Source: Rhizobium sophorae
Lineage (GTDB): Bacteria; Pseudomonadota; Alphaproteobacteria; Rhizobiales; Rhizobiaceae
Assembly (NCBI RefSeq): GCF_013087515.1
Contig: NZ_JABFCN010000046.1
Location: 124,001 to 188,000 of the forward strand
Direction of reading: 5' to 3'
Length of the DNA: 64,000 nucleotides
Of this stretch, positions 16,664-26,771 are shown piece after piece. The position numbers and the translations under genes are program-made. The number at the start of each line of letters is the position of its first letter. The first letter of the stretch is position 1. A model generated the notes under the pieces. The model was not told the DNA's origin. It did not search any database and worked only from the letters and a program-made list of their open reading frames with translations.

Positions 16664-18124
16664 ATGAAATTGCGAGACCTGGCCGGAGATCAGTTTCCGG
16701 AACTTGAAGCACAGCTGGAAGGCCCGGCAGGCCTGCTTGATATTTCAGGCCTGTCTTCGGATAGCCGCAACGTGGCTCCGGGCAATATCTTCGTCGCGGT
16801 CGCCGGCACCAGGGCTGATGGCGCCGGCTTTATCGCGGATGCCGCCGGCCGCGGCGCTGCCGTCGCGATCGCCTCCCAAGCCGTCGATGCTTCGATCCCC
16901 GTGCTTGCGGTCAAGGAGCCGCGCCGTTTCCTTTCCATCGCCGCCGCGCGTTTTCACGGCAGGCAGCCCGACACCATGGTCGCCGTCACCGGCACCGCGG
17001 GCAAAACCTCCGTCGCTTCTTTCACCCGGCAGATCTGGGCGCATGCCGGCCACGCGGCCGCGATGATCGGCACGACGGGCGTCGTCTCGCCGACGCGCAA
17101 CGAGTATGGCTCGTTGACGACGCCCGATCCGGTGTCGCTGCATCAGCTGCTGGCGGAACTTGCCGGAGAAGGCGTGACACATGCCGCCATGGAGGCGTCG
17201 AGCCACGGTCTCGACCAGTGCCGACTTGATGGCGTCAGGCTTGCCGCCGCCGCCTTCACCAATCTCGGCCGCGACCACATGGATTATCATCCGACCGTCG
17301 AGGCCTACATGGCCGCCAAGATGCGGCTTTTCGATACGTTGTTGCCAAAGGGGTCGCCGGCGGTGATATTCGCCGACGATCCGTGGTCGCCGCAGGCGAT
17401 CAAGGCCGCGACCGATGCCGGTCACGACATTCGTACCGTCGGGCGAAAGGGTGATTACCTCTCGTTGAAGCGCGTCGAGCACTTCCGCCACAAGCAGATG
17501 GCCGAGATCCATATCGGCGGCGAGATCTTCGAGGTGGACATTCCGCTGGCCGGCGATTTTCAGGTGGCCAACGCGCTGGTCGCCGCAGGACTTGCCATGT
17601 CGACGGGCGTTGAGGCGAAGGTTGCGATGGCCGCGCTCGAGAAGCTCGTCGGCGCGTCCGGCCGTCTCGAACTCGTCGGCCATACGAAAGACGGCGCTCT
17701 TGCCTATGTCGACTACGCCCACAAGCCGGATGCGCTGGAAAACGTGCTGGGCTCGGTCAGACCCTTCACCACCGGCCGCGTCATCGTCGTCTTCGGCTGC
17801 GGCGGCGACCGTGACCGCGGCAAACGGTCGATCATGGGCGAGATCGCCTGCCGACTTGCTGACGTCGTTATCGTCACCGACGATAATCCGCGTTCGGAGG
17901 AACCGGCCTCGATCCGGGCGGAGATCATGGCGGCAGCAAGCTGCGCCACGGAAATCGCCGATCGCGCCACGGCGATCCGCGAGGCAGTCGGCATGCTGAG
18001 ATCCGGCGATACGCTGATCGTCGCCGGCAAGGGGCATGAGGAAGGGCAGACGATCGGCAGCGTCACCCTGCCATTTTCCGATCATGCAGAGGTGCGCAAG
18101 GCCTTGGAGGAGTTGAAATCTTGA
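16664..18124 (+). CDS. murE: MurE, UDP-MurNAc-L-Ala-D-Glu:meso-DAP ligase
   Basis: 486 residues from ATG 16664 (GAGAG upstream); an alternative in-frame ATG at 16604 would add 20 atypical residues. ATP-binding GTAGKTS at 110-116 and D407-N-P-R410, the motif that selects meso-diaminopimelate over lysine. It adds the third amino acid to the peptide stem in the cytoplasm. murF overlaps its stop by 4 bp. Confidence 0.96.
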   Translation: MKLRDLAGDQFPELEAQLEGPAGLLDISGLSSDSRNVAPGNIFVAVAGTRADGAGFIADAAGRGAAVAIASQAVDASIPVLAVKEPRRFLSIAAARFHGRQPDTMVAVTGTAGKTSVASFTRQIWAHAGHAAAMIGTTGVVSPTRNEYGSLTTPDPVSLHQLLAELAGEGVTHAAMEASSHGLDQCRLDGVRLAAAAFTNLGRDHMDYHPTVEAYMAAKMRLFDTLLPKGSPAVIFADDPWSPQAIKAATDAGHDIRTVGRKGDYLSLKRVEHFRHKQMAEIHIGGEIFEVDIPLAGDFQVANALVAAGLAMSTGVEAKVAMAALEKLVGASGRLELVGHTKDGALAYVDYAHKPDALENVLGSVRPFTTGRVIVVFGCGGDRDRGKRSIMGEIACRLADVVIVTDDNPRSEEPASIRAEIMAAASCATEIADRATAIREAVGMLRSGDTLIVAGKGHEEGQTIGSVTLPFSDHAEVRKALEELKS

Positions 18125-19554
18125 GCTGGCTCTGGACGACGGAAGACATGATCGCAGCGATGGCGGGGCGCCCTTTCGGCACGCTGCCCGAAGGCATCAC
18201 CGGCATTTCCATCGACAGCCGCTCGATTGCTCCGGGCGAAGCTTTCTTCGCGATCAAGGGTGACCGCGTCGACGGTCACGACTACGCCTCGATGGCGATG
18301 GCGAACGGCGCTTCCCTTCTGGTCGTCAGCGAGGCGAGGCTTCCCGCCATGGGCCGCCTGACTGTGCCAATGATCGTCGTGGAAGACGTGCTCGCGGCAC
18401 TTGGCCGGCTCGGCCTTGCCTCACGCGAGCGCTCGCGGGCCCGGATCATCGCGGTGACGGGATCGGTGGGAAAGACGACCACCAAGGAAATGCTGCGGCA
18501 TGTGCTGTCGCCCTCCGGCAAGGTGCACGCCTCCGTCGCCTCCTTCAACAATCATTGGGGTGTGCCGCTGACGCTGGCACGCATGCCTGAGGATACGGAT
18601 TACGGCGTTTTCGAAGTCGGAATGAACCATCCCGGTGAGATCCGGCCGCTGGTGACGATGATCCGTCCCGACGTCGCAATCATCACGACGATCGCGCCGG
18701 CCCATCTCGGAAATTTCAAGAACATCAAGGAAATCGCCGCCGCCAAGGCCGAGATCTTCGAGGGGCTCGAACCCCGCGGCCATGTCGTGCTCAACCGCGA
18801 CAACGACCAGTTCAATTTCCTCGACCGCACGGCGCAGTCGCTCGGCATCGAGCATATCCATTCCTTCGGCCAGCATGCCAAGGCCGAATTCCGGCTCGCA
18901 GAATTCAATGGTTCCGACGAGAATTCGACGCTGTGGCTGACGATCGGCGGCGAGACGCTGGAGGTCGCGCTCGGCGCTCCGGGCCGCCATATCGCCGAGA
19001 ATGCGCTCGCAGCGCTCGGCGTCGTCAGGATCGTCGGCGCCGATATGCAGAAGGCGATCGAAGCGCTTGCGACGCTGAGGCCGGAAAAGGGCAGAGGCAA
19101 ACGCCACCGGCTTGTCATCGGCGGCGGCAGCTTCACGCTGATCGACGAAAGCTACAATGCCAATCCGGCCTCGATGCGCGCGGCGATCGCGCTGCTGGCG
19201 GCCTCCGAGCCGACCGGCCGCGGACGCCGTATCGCCGTGCTCGGCGACATGCTTGAGATGGGCGACTATGCGCAGAAGGTCCATACCGACCTTGCCGTGC
19301 CGCTGCTTGCTGCCGGCATCGAACATGTCTGGCTCGCAGGAGCCGAGATGGCTGCGCTCAAGGAATCGTTGCCGGAAAGCGTCCATGTCGAATATCGCGA
19401 GAATACGGACGAATTGACGGACTATGTATTGAACTCGGTCGCGCCAGGCGACGTGTTGATGGTGAAATCGTCTCTGGGCATCGGTTTCGGCAAGATCGTC
19501 GCCGCGCTCCTTGACAAGTTCCCGCCATTTGTCGACACGCAACGCGAATTTTGA
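18121..19554 (+). CDS. murF: MurF, UDP-MurNAc-tripeptide D-alanyl-D-alanine ligase
   Basis: 477 residues starting at TTG 18121, chosen because TTGA overlaps the murE stop in the usual coupled way; an ATG nine codons later is the alternative. ATP loop GSVGKTT at 114-120, central ligase domain, and the SYNANPASM segment in the C-terminal region. It adds D-Ala-D-Ala to complete the UDP-MurNAc-pentapeptide. Confidence 0.95.
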   Translation: MSWLWTTEDMIAAMAGRPFGTLPEGITGISIDSRSIAPGEAFFAIKGDRVDGHDYASMAMANGASLLVVSEARLPAMGRLTVPMIVVEDVLAALGRLGLASRERSRARIIAVTGSVGKTTTKEMLRHVLSPSGKVHASVASFNNHWGVPLTLARMPEDTDYGVFEVGMNHPGEIRPLVTMIRPDVAIITTIAPAHLGNFKNIKEIAAAKAEIFEGLEPRGHVVLNRDNDQFNFLDRTAQSLGIEHIHSFGQHAKAEFRLAEFNGSDENSTLWLTIGGETLEVALGAPGRHIAENALAALGVVRIVGADMQKAIEALATLRPEKGRGKRHRLVIGGGSFTLIDESYNANPASMRAAIALLAASEPTGRGRRIAVLGDMLEMGDYAQKVHTDLAVPLLAAGIEHVWLAGAEMAALKESLPESVHVEYRENTDELTDYVLNSVAPGDVLMVKSSLGIGFGKIVAALLDKFPPFVDTQREF

Positions 19555-19576
19555 TCGGGTAACCAAGGGGCCCTGA

Positions 19577-20677
19577 ATGCTGATCTGGCTTGTCGAACTG
19601 TCGGAATATTTTAAATTTCTGAACCTGTTCAGATATATTACCTTCCGCACGGGGGCTGCTCTCTTCACCTCAGCACTGATCGTCTTCCTGTTCGGGCCGA
19701 CCATCATCAATTCGCTGCGCATCCGGCAGGGCAAGGGCCAGCCGATCCGCGCCGACGGGCCGCAGACTCATTTCAAGAAGGCCGGCACGCCGACCATGGG
19801 CGGGCTGATGATCCTTGCCGGCATCGTCGGCGCGTCGCTGCTCTGGGCCGATCTTTCCAATGTCTATGTCGTCGCCACATTGCTGGTGACGCTGGGCTTC
19901 GGTGCGATCGGCTTCTACGACGATTATCTCAAGGTTACGAAGCAGAGCCACATGGGCTTTTCCGGCAAGGCTCGTCTCGGTATCGAATTCGTCATCGCCG
20001 GCATCGCCGTCTATTTCATGATGCGCACCGCCCTTGCCTCGGGGATTGCCGGCTCGACCTTCGGCTCCTCGATCGCTTTTCCCTTCTTCAAAGACTTCAT
20101 GATCAATATCGGCATCATGTTCGTCGTCTTCGGCGGCTTCGTCATCGTCGGCGCCGGCAATGCCGTCAATCTGACTGACGGTCTCGACGGGCTTGCGATC
20201 GTGCCTGTGATGATCGCCGCCGCCTCCTTCGGCGTCATCGCCTATCTCGCCGGCAACGTGGTATTTGCGAACTACCTGCAGATCAATTTCGTGCCCGGCA
20301 CCGGCGAACTCGCCGTCGTGCTTGGCGCCGTCATCGGCGCCGGCCTCGGCTTTCTCTGGTTCAACGCGCCGCCGGCCGCCATCTTCATGGGCGACACGGG
20401 GTCGCTGGCACTCGGCGGCACGATCGGCACCGTCGCCGTCGCCACCAAGCACGAGATCGTCATGGCAATCATCGGCGGCCTCTTCGTCATCGAGACGCTG
20501 TCGGTCATCATCCAGGTCGGCTTCTTCAAGATGACCGGCCGGCGTGTCTTCCTGATGGCGCCGATCCATCATCACTTCGAGAAGAAGGGCTGGACCGAGA
20601 GCCAGGTGGTGATCCGCTTCTGGATCGTCGCCGTCGGCCTTGCGATGCTCGGCCTTTCGACGCTGAAGCTTCGGTGA
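19577..20677 (+). CDS. mraY: MraY, phospho-MurNAc-pentapeptide translocase
   Basis: 366-residue polytopic membrane enzyme (about ten segments). The Mg-binding D115-D116 pair in FYDDYLK, the NLTDGLDG motif, MGDTGSLALGG and the HHHFEKKGW signature are all present. It transfers phospho-MurNAc-pentapeptide to undecaprenyl phosphate, giving lipid I. SD AAGGGG before ATG 19577. Confidence 0.97.
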   Translation: MLIWLVELSEYFKFLNLFRYITFRTGAALFTSALIVFLFGPTIINSLRIRQGKGQPIRADGPQTHFKKAGTPTMGGLMILAGIVGASLLWADLSNVYVVATLLVTLGFGAIGFYDDYLKVTKQSHMGFSGKARLGIEFVIAGIAVYFMMRTALASGIAGSTFGSSIAFPFFKDFMINIGIMFVVFGGFVIVGAGNAVNLTDGLDGLAIVPVMIAAASFGVIAYLAGNVVFANYLQINFVPGTGELAVVLGAVIGAGLGFLWFNAPPAAIFMGDTGSLALGGTIGTVAVATKHEIVMAIIGGLFVIETLSVIIQVGFFKMTGRRVFLMAPIHHHFEKKGWTESQVVIRFWIVAVGLAMLGLSTLKLR

Positions 20678-20684
20678 GGCAGCG

Positions 20685-22097
20685 ATGATCCCGGTCACGA
20701 CGCTCAAGGACAGGAAGGTCGCACTCTTCGGGCTCGGCGGCTCCGGCTTCGCCACCGCCCGGGCGCTGATATCAGGCGGGGCCGAGGTGACCGCCTGGGA
20801 CGACAATCCCGACAGTGTCGCCAAGGCCGCTGCCGAAGGCATCAGGACGGAAGACCTGCACAACATCGACTGGAGCCAGCAGGCGCTGTTCGTGCTGTCG
20901 CCCGGCGTGCCGCTCACACATCCGAAGCCGCACTGGACCGTCGATCTTGCCCGCGCGGCCGGCGTCGATATCGTCGGTGACGTCGAACTCTTCGTGCGCG
21001 AGCGCCGCGCCTATGCGCCGGATTGCCCTTTCATCGCCATAACCGGCACCAACGGCAAGTCGACCACGACGGCGCTAATTGCTCATATGCTGAAATCGGC
21101 GGGCTACGACACGCAGCTCGGCGGCAATATCGGCACGGCGGTGTTGACGCTCGATCCGCCGAAGGCCGAGCGTTATTACGTTGTCGAATGCTCCTCCTAC
21201 CAGATCGATCTAGCACCGACGCTGAACCCGTCGGCCGGCATCCTGCTCAACCTGACGCCGGATCATCTCGACCGTCACGGCACCATGCAGCATTATGCCG
21301 ATATCAAGGAAAGGCTGGTCGCCGGCAGCGATGTCGCGATCGTCGGCGTCGACGACAGCCATTCGGCTCTGATCGCCGACCGGGTTGAGCGGGCAGGCGT
21401 CAAGGTGGTCCGTATTTCGCGCCGCAACGTGCTGGCCGACGGCATCTATGCCGAGGGCACCAAACTCATCCAGGCCGCCGGCGGCGCCATGCTGCCCTTC
21501 GCCGATCTCGACGGCATCCAGACGCTGCGCGGCAGCCATAATGCGCAGAACGCCGCCGCAGCCGTCGCCGCCTGCCTCGCCGTCGGGATTCCCGCCGACG
21601 ACATCCGCACCGGCCTTGCTTCCTTTCCTGGCCTCAAGCACCGCATGCAGCCGGTCGGCAGACGCGGCCGCGTCGTCTTCGTCAACGATTCCAAGGCGAC
21701 CAACGCCGATGCGGCGGCGCCGGCCCTTTCGAGCTATGATCGCATCTACTGGATCGCCGGCGGCCTGCCGAAGGCCAGCGGCATTACGACGCTCGCGCCC
21801 TATTTCCCGCGCATCGCCAAGGCCTATCTGATCGGCGAGGCGGCGGCGGAGTTCGCGGCGACACTCGGCGAGGCCGTACCTTACGAGATCTCGGGCTCGC
21901 TGGAGCGGGCGGTTGCGCATGCGGCAGCGGATGCGGAGCGCGACGAGGCCGCTGCTTCTACGGTGATGTTATCCCCGGCTTGCGCAAGCTTCGACCAGTA
22001 TAAGAACTTCGAAGTCAGGGGCGATGCCTTTGTCGGCCACGTGGCGGCACTTGACGGAATGACAATGCTGATCGGTCCGGCAATAGGAGAGAAATGA
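20685..22097 (+). CDS. murD: MurD, UDP-MurNAc-L-Ala:D-glutamate ligase
   Basis: 470 residues. N-terminal nucleotide-sugar-binding domain (FGLGGSG near residue 15), ATP loop GTNGKST at 121-127, and the NDSKATN motif of MurD in the C-terminal domain. It adds D-glutamate as the second residue of the peptide stem. Seven bases separate it from mraY, and ftsW follows one base after its stop. Confidence 0.96.
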   Translation: MIPVTTLKDRKVALFGLGGSGFATARALISGGAEVTAWDDNPDSVAKAAAEGIRTEDLHNIDWSQQALFVLSPGVPLTHPKPHWTVDLARAAGVDIVGDVELFVRERRAYAPDCPFIAITGTNGKSTTTALIAHMLKSAGYDTQLGGNIGTAVLTLDPPKAERYYVVECSSYQIDLAPTLNPSAGILLNLTPDHLDRHGTMQHYADIKERLVAGSDVAIVGVDDSHSALIADRVERAGVKVVRISRRNVLADGIYAEGTKLIQAAGGAMLPFADLDGIQTLRGSHNAQNAAAAVAACLAVGIPADDIRTGLASFPGLKHRMQPVGRRGRVVFVNDSKATNADAAAPALSSYDRIYWIAGGLPKASGITTLAPYFPRIAKAYLIGEAAAEFAATLGEAVPYEISGSLERAVAHAAADAERDEAAASTVMLSPACASFDQYKNFEVRGDAFVGHVAALDGMTMLIGPAIGEK

Positions 22098-22098
22098 T

Positions 22099-23253
22099 AT
22101 GGTAAGCCGCGCGGAACGTGGGCCTCTGGCCGATTGGTTCTGGACCATCGACCGCTTCTTCCTGGCGATGTTCATCTTCCTGATGGGCATTGGCTTCATG
22201 CTGTCGTTTGCGGCATCTCCCGCGGTTGCCGAGCGTATCGGGCTCGAACCTTTCCACTTCGTCAAGCGCCAAGCGGCCTTCATGATCCCCTCGATCGCCG
22301 TGATGCTCGGGCTTTCTTTTCTGACGCCGCGCCAGGTGCGGCGAACCGCGATCCTGATCCTGATCATCTCGCTCGCCATGATGGTGCTGGTTCTGTTCGT
22401 CGGGCAGGAGGTCAAGGGCGGCAGGCGCTGGATCTGGATCGCCGGGCTTTCCATTCAGCCGTCGGAATTCATGAAGCCTGCCTTCGTCGTGGTTTGCGCC
22501 TGGTTGTTTGCCGAACATGCACGCCAGCCGGAGATCCCTGGCAATCTCTTTGCCATCATCCTGTTTGGCATCGTCGCGGCCCTTCTCATCGCGCAGCCGG
22601 ACCTTGGCCAGACCATTCTCACGACCGCCGTCTGGGGCGGCATGTTCTTCATGGCCGGCATGCCGTGGATCTGGATCGTGCTGCTCGGTATCGGCGGCGC
22701 CGGCGGCCTGCTCAGCGCCTATTACGTCTTTCCGCACGTCGCCGGCCGCATAGACAAGTTCATGACCGGCGAGGGTGATACGTTCCAGATCGACACCGCG
22801 CGCGAGGCGATCATCCGCGGCAGCTGGTTCGGTCAGGGACCGGGCGAGGGCATCGTCAAGCGCATCATCCCGGATGCGCATACCGACTTCATCTTCTCGG
22901 TCGCGGCCGAGGAATTCGGCATCGTCTTCTGCATGGCGCTCGTCGCACTGTTTACCGTGCTGGTGCTGCGCGGCCTCTCGCACGCCTATCGCGAGCGCAA
23001 CGACTTCAACCGTTTCGCCGTCGCCGGCCTGGTGCTGCAGATGGGCATCCAGTCGATCATCAATATCGGCGTCAATCTCGAACTGCTGCCGGCAAAGGGC
23101 ATGACTCTGCCGCTGATTTCCTATGGCGGCTCGTCTATGGTGGCGATCTGCGTCACCGCTGGCTTCATTCTGGCGCTGACGCGCCATCGACCGGAAAAAC
23201 GCGCGCAGGACCGGAGCCTCTTCCGCGTCCCGCACGGCATGCCGGCGGAGTAG
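22099..23253 (+). CDS. ftsW: FtsW, septal peptidoglycan glycosyltransferase (SEDS)
   Basis: 384 residues with about ten membrane segments, SEDS family. Signature pieces are present: the QPSEFMKPAF segment (about 117-127), QPDLGQT, and the C-terminal GMTLPLISYGGSS motif. It polymerises lipid II at the septum together with FtsI. A long N-terminal cytoplasmic stretch is absent. Confidence 0.96.
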   Translation: MVSRAERGPLADWFWTIDRFFLAMFIFLMGIGFMLSFAASPAVAERIGLEPFHFVKRQAAFMIPSIAVMLGLSFLTPRQVRRTAILILIISLAMMVLVLFVGQEVKGGRRWIWIAGLSIQPSEFMKPAFVVVCAWLFAEHARQPEIPGNLFAIILFGIVAALLIAQPDLGQTILTTAVWGGMFFMAGMPWIWIVLLGIGGAGGLLSAYYVFPHVAGRIDKFMTGEGDTFQIDTAREAIIRGSWFGQGPGEGIVKRIIPDAHTDFIFSVAAEEFGIVFCMALVALFTVLVLRGLSHAYRERNDFNRFAVAGLVLQMGIQSIINIGVNLELLPAKGMTLPLISYGGSSMVAICVTAGFILALTRHRPEKRAQDRSLFRVPHGMPAE

Positions 23254-23259
23254 AAGACC

Positions 23260-24384
23260 ATGAGCAAAGGCATCGTGCTGCTTGCCGCCGGGGGAACCGG
23301 CGGCCATGTGTTCCCGGCGGAGGCGCTGGCCTTCAAGCTGAAGGAGCGCGGCTATTCGGTGCATCTCGTCACGGACAGCCGGGCGGAGCGTTATGCCGGC
23401 AAGTTCCCGGCCGAGGAGATCCATGTCGTGCCGTCGGCGACGATCGGCTCGAAGAACCCGGTTGCGGTCGCCCGCTCGTTATGGACGCTCTGGAGCGGTA
23501 TGCGGGCGGCAAAAAAGCTGATTCAGCGGCTGCAGCCGGTCATCGTCGTCGGCTTCGGCGGTTATCCCACCGTGCCGCCGCTGCTTGCTGCCAGCCGGCT
23601 CGGCGTGGCCACGATGATCCACGAGCAGAACGCTGTGATGGGGCGCGCCAACAAGGCCTTGGCAACTCGCGTACAGGCCATCGCCGGCGGTTTCCTGCCG
23701 GAGGGAGGCGCTGCCTTTTCAGACAAGACGGTGACGACTGGCAATCCCGTCCGCCCGGCAATCATCGCCGCAGCCGAGGTACCTTACACGCCGTCGCATA
23801 CGGGCGAGGCCTTCAACCTCGTCGTCTTCGGCGGTAGCCAGGGCGCGCAATATTTCTCCAAGGCGCTACCGACGGCGATCAGCCTGCTCGACGACGCGCT
23901 CCGCGTGCGCCTGCGCATCACCCAGCAGGTGCGTCCCGAGGACATGGAGATGGTCAGCGGCTGCGTCGCCAGGCTGGAGATGGGAGCCGATATCGCACCC
24001 TTCTTCACCGACATGGCCGAGAGGCTGGCAAGGGCGCATCTCGTCATCTGCCGTTCGGGTGCATCGACGGTTTCGGAAATCTCCGTCATCGGCCGGCCTG
24101 CCGTGCTCGTGCCTTACCCGCACGCTCTCGATCACGACCAGGCGGCGAATGCGGCGGCACTGGCTGCGACCGGCGGGGCGAAGGTGATCGCCCAGTCGGA
24201 GCTTTCGCCGGAGAAGATCGCGGCGATCCTGACGGCTGTGATGAACGATCCAGAAAAGCTTTCGCACATGGCAGCGGCGGCGAAACTCGCCGGCAAACCC
24301 GATGCGGCGAACTTGCTTGCCGACATGGTTGAGGCTATTGCCGCCGGACGGACAATTGCAGAATTCAAGAGGACACGCGCATGA
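23260..24384 (+). CDS. murG: MurG, lipid I N-acetylglucosaminyltransferase
   Basis: 374 residues, GT-B fold (GT28). N-terminal G-loop GGTGGH at 11-16, the HEQNAVMG motif binding lipid I, the second G-loop FGGSQGAQ and the UDP-binding RSGASTVSE segment. It adds GlcNAc to lipid I to form lipid II at the cytoplasmic face. Overlaps the murC start by 4 bp. Confidence 0.96.
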   Translation: MSKGIVLLAAGGTGGHVFPAEALAFKLKERGYSVHLVTDSRAERYAGKFPAEEIHVVPSATIGSKNPVAVARSLWTLWSGMRAAKKLIQRLQPVIVVGFGGYPTVPPLLAASRLGVATMIHEQNAVMGRANKALATRVQAIAGGFLPEGGAAFSDKTVTTGNPVRPAIIAAAEVPYTPSHTGEAFNLVVFGGSQGAQYFSKALPTAISLLDDALRVRLRITQQVRPEDMEMVSGCVARLEMGADIAPFFTDMAERLARAHLVICRSGASTVSEISVIGRPAVLVPYPHALDHDQAANAAALAATGGAKVIAQSELSPEKIAAILTAVMNDPEKLSHMAAAAKLAGKPDAANLLADMVEAIAAGRTIAEFKRTRA

Positions 24385-25796
24385 AACTGCCGAAGGCGAT
24401 CGGTCTCGTCCATTTCATCGGCATTGGCGGCATCGGCATGAGCGGCATTGCCGAGGTGCTGCACAATCTCGGCCACAAGGTGCAGGGATCGGACCAGGCC
24501 GACAGCGCCAATGTCCAGCGCCTGCGCGACAAGGGCATCGAGGTCTTCGTCGGCCACAGGGCGGAAAACCTGGGTGAGGCCGAAGTCGTCGTCGTCTCGA
24601 CGGCAATCAAGAAGAGCAATCCGGAACTCATTGCCGCGCGCGAAAAGCTGCTGCCGGTGGTGCGCCGCGCCGAGATGCTCGCCGAGCTGATGCGCTTCCG
24701 CAATGCGATCGCCATCGGCGGCACGCATGGCAAGACGACGACCACCTCGTTGGTCGCCACGCTGCTCGAAGCTGGTGGGCTGGACCCGACCGTCATCAAT
24801 GGTGGTATCATCAATGCCTACGGTACCAATGCCCGCATGGGCGAGGGTGAGTGGATGGTGGTCGAGGCCGACGAATCGGACGGCACCTTCCTGAAGCTTC
24901 CGGCCGATGTTGCGGTCATCACCAATATCGACCCGGAACATCTTGACCATTACGGCAATTTCGACGCCGTGCGTGCCGCCTTTCGGCAGTTCGTCGAGAA
25001 CGTGCCGTTCTACGGCTTCGGCGTCATGTGTCTCGACCATCCCGAGGTGCAGTCGCTGGTCGGCCGCATCGAGGACCGCAAGATCATTACCTATGGCGAG
25101 AACCCGCAGGCCGACGTGCGCTTCAAGAATGTGCGCATCGACGGCACGCGCTCGATCTTCGACGTCGAAATCCGCCGCCGCCGCACCGGTCAGGTAATCG
25201 AGCTCAAGGGGCTGGTCATGCCGATGCCCGGCCGGCATAATATTTCCAACGCGACGGCGGCGATTGCCGTTGCCAACCGGCTCGGCATATCGAGCGCAGA
25301 TATCGCCAAGGGGCTCGCCTCCTTCGGCGGCGTCAAGCGCCGCTTCACGCTGACCGGCGAGTGGAATGGCGTGCAGATCTTCGACGATTACGGCCATCAT
25401 CCGGTTGAGATCAAGGCGGTGCTGCGCGCCGCCCGCGAATCCTGCAAGGGGCGTGTCATCGCGGTCCACCAGCCGCACCGCTATAGCCGTCTTGCGAGCC
25501 TGTTCGAGGAATTCGCCGCCTGCTTCAACGATGCCGACAGCATCTTCCTGGCACCGGTCTATGCGGCCGGCGAGGATCCGATCGAGGGTATCGATTCCGT
25601 GTCGCTGGTCTCGCGCATAAAATCCGGTGGCCATCGCGACGCCCGCTTTCTGAGCTCGGCGGAGCTTCTACCGCAGATGGTTGCGGAGGTTGCAAAGCCT
25701 GGCGATTTCGTGGTTCTGTTGGGGGCTGGGAGCATCACATCCTGGGCGGCGGCGCTGCCCAAACAACTGGAAGGCCTATCGGGAAAGTCCGTATGA
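24381..25796 (+). CDS. murC: MurC, UDP-MurNAc:L-alanine ligase
   Basis: 471 residues. N-terminal GIGGIGMSG (14-22) binds UDP-MurNAc, ATP loop GTHGKTT at 114-120, and a DDYGHHP segment typical of MurC in the C-terminal domain. First peptide-stem ligase. Start fixed by a 4-bp ATGA overlap with murG, and its own end overlaps murB in the same way. Confidence 0.97.
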   Translation: MKLPKAIGLVHFIGIGGIGMSGIAEVLHNLGHKVQGSDQADSANVQRLRDKGIEVFVGHRAENLGEAEVVVVSTAIKKSNPELIAAREKLLPVVRRAEMLAELMRFRNAIAIGGTHGKTTTTSLVATLLEAGGLDPTVINGGIINAYGTNARMGEGEWMVVEADESDGTFLKLPADVAVITNIDPEHLDHYGNFDAVRAAFRQFVENVPFYGFGVMCLDHPEVQSLVGRIEDRKIITYGENPQADVRFKNVRIDGTRSIFDVEIRRRRTGQVIELKGLVMPMPGRHNISNATAAIAVANRLGISSADIAKGLASFGGVKRRFTLTGEWNGVQIFDDYGHHPVEIKAVLRAARESCKGRVIAVHQPHRYSRLASLFEEFAACFNDADSIFLAPVYAAGEDPIEGIDSVSLVSRIKSGGHRDARFLSSAELLPQMVAEVAKPGDFVVLLGAGSITSWAAALPKQLEGLSGKSV

Positions 25797-26767
25797 AACA
25801 GGTGAATGGGGAAAAGCTTCTCGCGTCTCTGGGGGACGGTGTAAAGGATATCCGCGGTCGTATCACGCCGGATGCCCCCATGGACCGCGTCACCTGGTTC
25901 AGGGCCGGCGGCTTGGCCGAGCTGATGTTCCAGCCGCATGACATCGACGATCTCGTCGCCTTCCTGAAGATATTGCCGGAGGAGGTACCGCTGACGGTGG
26001 TCGGCGTCGGCTCCAATATCCTGGTGCGCGACGGCGGCATTCCCGGCGTCGTGCTGCGCCTGTCGGCCAAGGGGTTCGGTTTCGTCGAGCTTGCCGGCGA
26101 AAACCGGATTCTCGCCGGCGCCATCTGCCCTGATAAACATGTGGCGGCGATGGCGATGGACAACGGCATCGGCGGCTTCCATTTCTTCTACGGGATTCCA
26201 GGCGGCATCGGTGGCGCGGCGCGCATGAATGCCGGCGCGAACGGTGTCGAGACGCGCGAGCGGCTGATCGAAGTCAATGCTGTCGATCGCAAGGGCAACA
26301 AGCATGTGCTCTCCAATGCCGAGATGGGCTATTCCTACCGGTATTCGGCAGCGCCCGCCGACCTGATCTTCACCTCCGTGCTGTTCGAGGGCTACCCGGA
26401 AGAGCGCGCGCAGATCCGCGCCGAGATGGACGCCGTGCGCAATCATCGCGAGACGGTACAGCCGGTGCGCGAAAAGACAGGCGGTTCAACCTTCAAGAAC
26501 CCGGCCGGCCATTCGGCCTGGAAACTGATCGACGAGGCAGGCTGCCGCGGCCTCGTCATCGGCGGAGCGCAGATGTCGTCGCTGCACTGCAACTTCATGA
26601 TCAACATGGGGCAGGCGACCGGTTACGATCTCGAATATCTCGGCGAACAGGTACGTCGCGAGGTCTTCGAAAAAGACGGCATCAAGCTCGAATGGGAAAT
26701 CAAACGCCTCGGCGTCTTCATGCCGGGCCGTGAGGTGCGTCCGTTCCACGGCGTGACGAGCGAATAA
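25793..26767 (+). CDS. murB: MurB, UDP-N-acetylenolpyruvoylglucosamine reductase
   Basis: 324 residues, FAD/NADPH enzyme that reduces enolpyruvyl-UDP-GlcNAc to UDP-MurNAc. FAD-binding VGVGSNILVRDGG (about 66-78), GIPGGIGGAARMNAGA in the middle and STFKNP near the substrate-binding serine. Last gene of the first dcw block. It converges with the epimerase gene with only 4 bp between, so no terminator can lie in the gap. Confidence 0.96.
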   Translation: MKQVNGEKLLASLGDGVKDIRGRITPDAPMDRVTWFRAGGLAELMFQPHDIDDLVAFLKILPEEVPLTVVGVGSNILVRDGGIPGVVLRLSAKGFGFVELAGENRILAGAICPDKHVAAMAMDNGIGGFHFFYGIPGGIGGAARMNAGANGVETRERLIEVNAVDRKGNKHVLSNAEMGYSYRYSAAPADLIFTSVLFEGYPEERAQIRAEMDAVRNHRETVQPVREKTGGSTFKNPAGHSAWKLIDEAGCRGLVIGGAQMSSLHCNFMINMGQATGYDLEYLGEQVRREVFEKDGIKLEWEIKRLGVFMPGREVRPFHGVTSE

Positions 26768-26771
26768 CGGT